Part shown: piece by piece, positions 12,530 to 12,535 of the stretch
Layout of the letters: every line of letters starts with the position of its first letter
Numbering within the stretch: the first letter of the stretch is position 1
Origin: Pseudomonadota bacterium
Lineage (GTDB): Bacteria > Desulfobacterota > JAPLJL01
NCBI GenBank assembly: GCA_026388615.1
Contig: JAPLJL010000278.1
Coordinates: 1 to 12,535 of the forward strand
Reading direction: 5' to 3'
Length of the DNA stretch: 12,535 bases
Position numbers and translations under genes: made by a program
The notes under the pieces: model-generated
The model's input: only the letters and a program-made list of their open reading frames with translations
Databases searched by the model: none
Told to the model about the DNA's origin: nothing

Positions 12530-12535
12530 TCTCAA

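Overview
All nine protein genes in this window lie on the minus strand, so the order of transcription runs from high to low coordinates: ade, a UPF0126/TRIC-like membrane protein, a CrtI-type FAD oxidoreductase, a calcineurin-like phosphoesterase, recG, a CsgG/PEGA exported protein, an RCC1-repeat lipoprotein, an alaC-like aminotransferase and hom (cut by the window edge). The DNA is GC-rich with AT-rich spacers. The lipoprotein signal, the LpxH-like phosphoesterase and the CsgG-like exported protein point to a Gram-negative bacterium. The aminotransferase-hom pair and the style of the dispersed intergenic repeats fit Desulfobacterota (former Deltaproteobacteria) or a related environmental lineage. 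This placement is an inference from gene content only.

Layout. Positions 1-1426: amino-acid metabolism, with the aminotransferase start-to-end overlapping hom by 14 nt, behind a strong rho-independent terminator-like hairpin (1506-1543). Positions 1705-4664: a two-gene exported unit. A signal-peptide CsgG-like/PEGA protein with a C-terminal membrane helix and a Gly8 tail is followed after 35 nt by a lipoprotein with a Ca-binding-like loop, one fibronectin type III domain and seven RCC1 repeats. This pair is the least ordinary gene content here and the best candidate for an uncharacterised surface system. Positions 4956-9880: housekeeping genes (recG, phosphoesterase, FAD oxidoreductase) separated by repeat-filled spacers. 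Positions 10105-12442: adenine deaminase overlapping a small membrane protein of the UPF0126 family by 8 nt.

The intergenic DNA is unusually structured. Nearly every spacer of 90 bp or more holds a palindromic element (1511-1543, 4838-4895, 7297-7393, 9957-10063, 12469-12486) or a short-period degenerate tandem array (7-bp units at 1671-1705 and 8542-8608, 9-bp units at 12494-12529). One palindromic element lies in frame with recG and creates a false N-terminal extension of that gene. I saw no tRNA, rRNA, CRISPR array, transposase or phage gene. There is no gene-free stretch longer than 300 bases.
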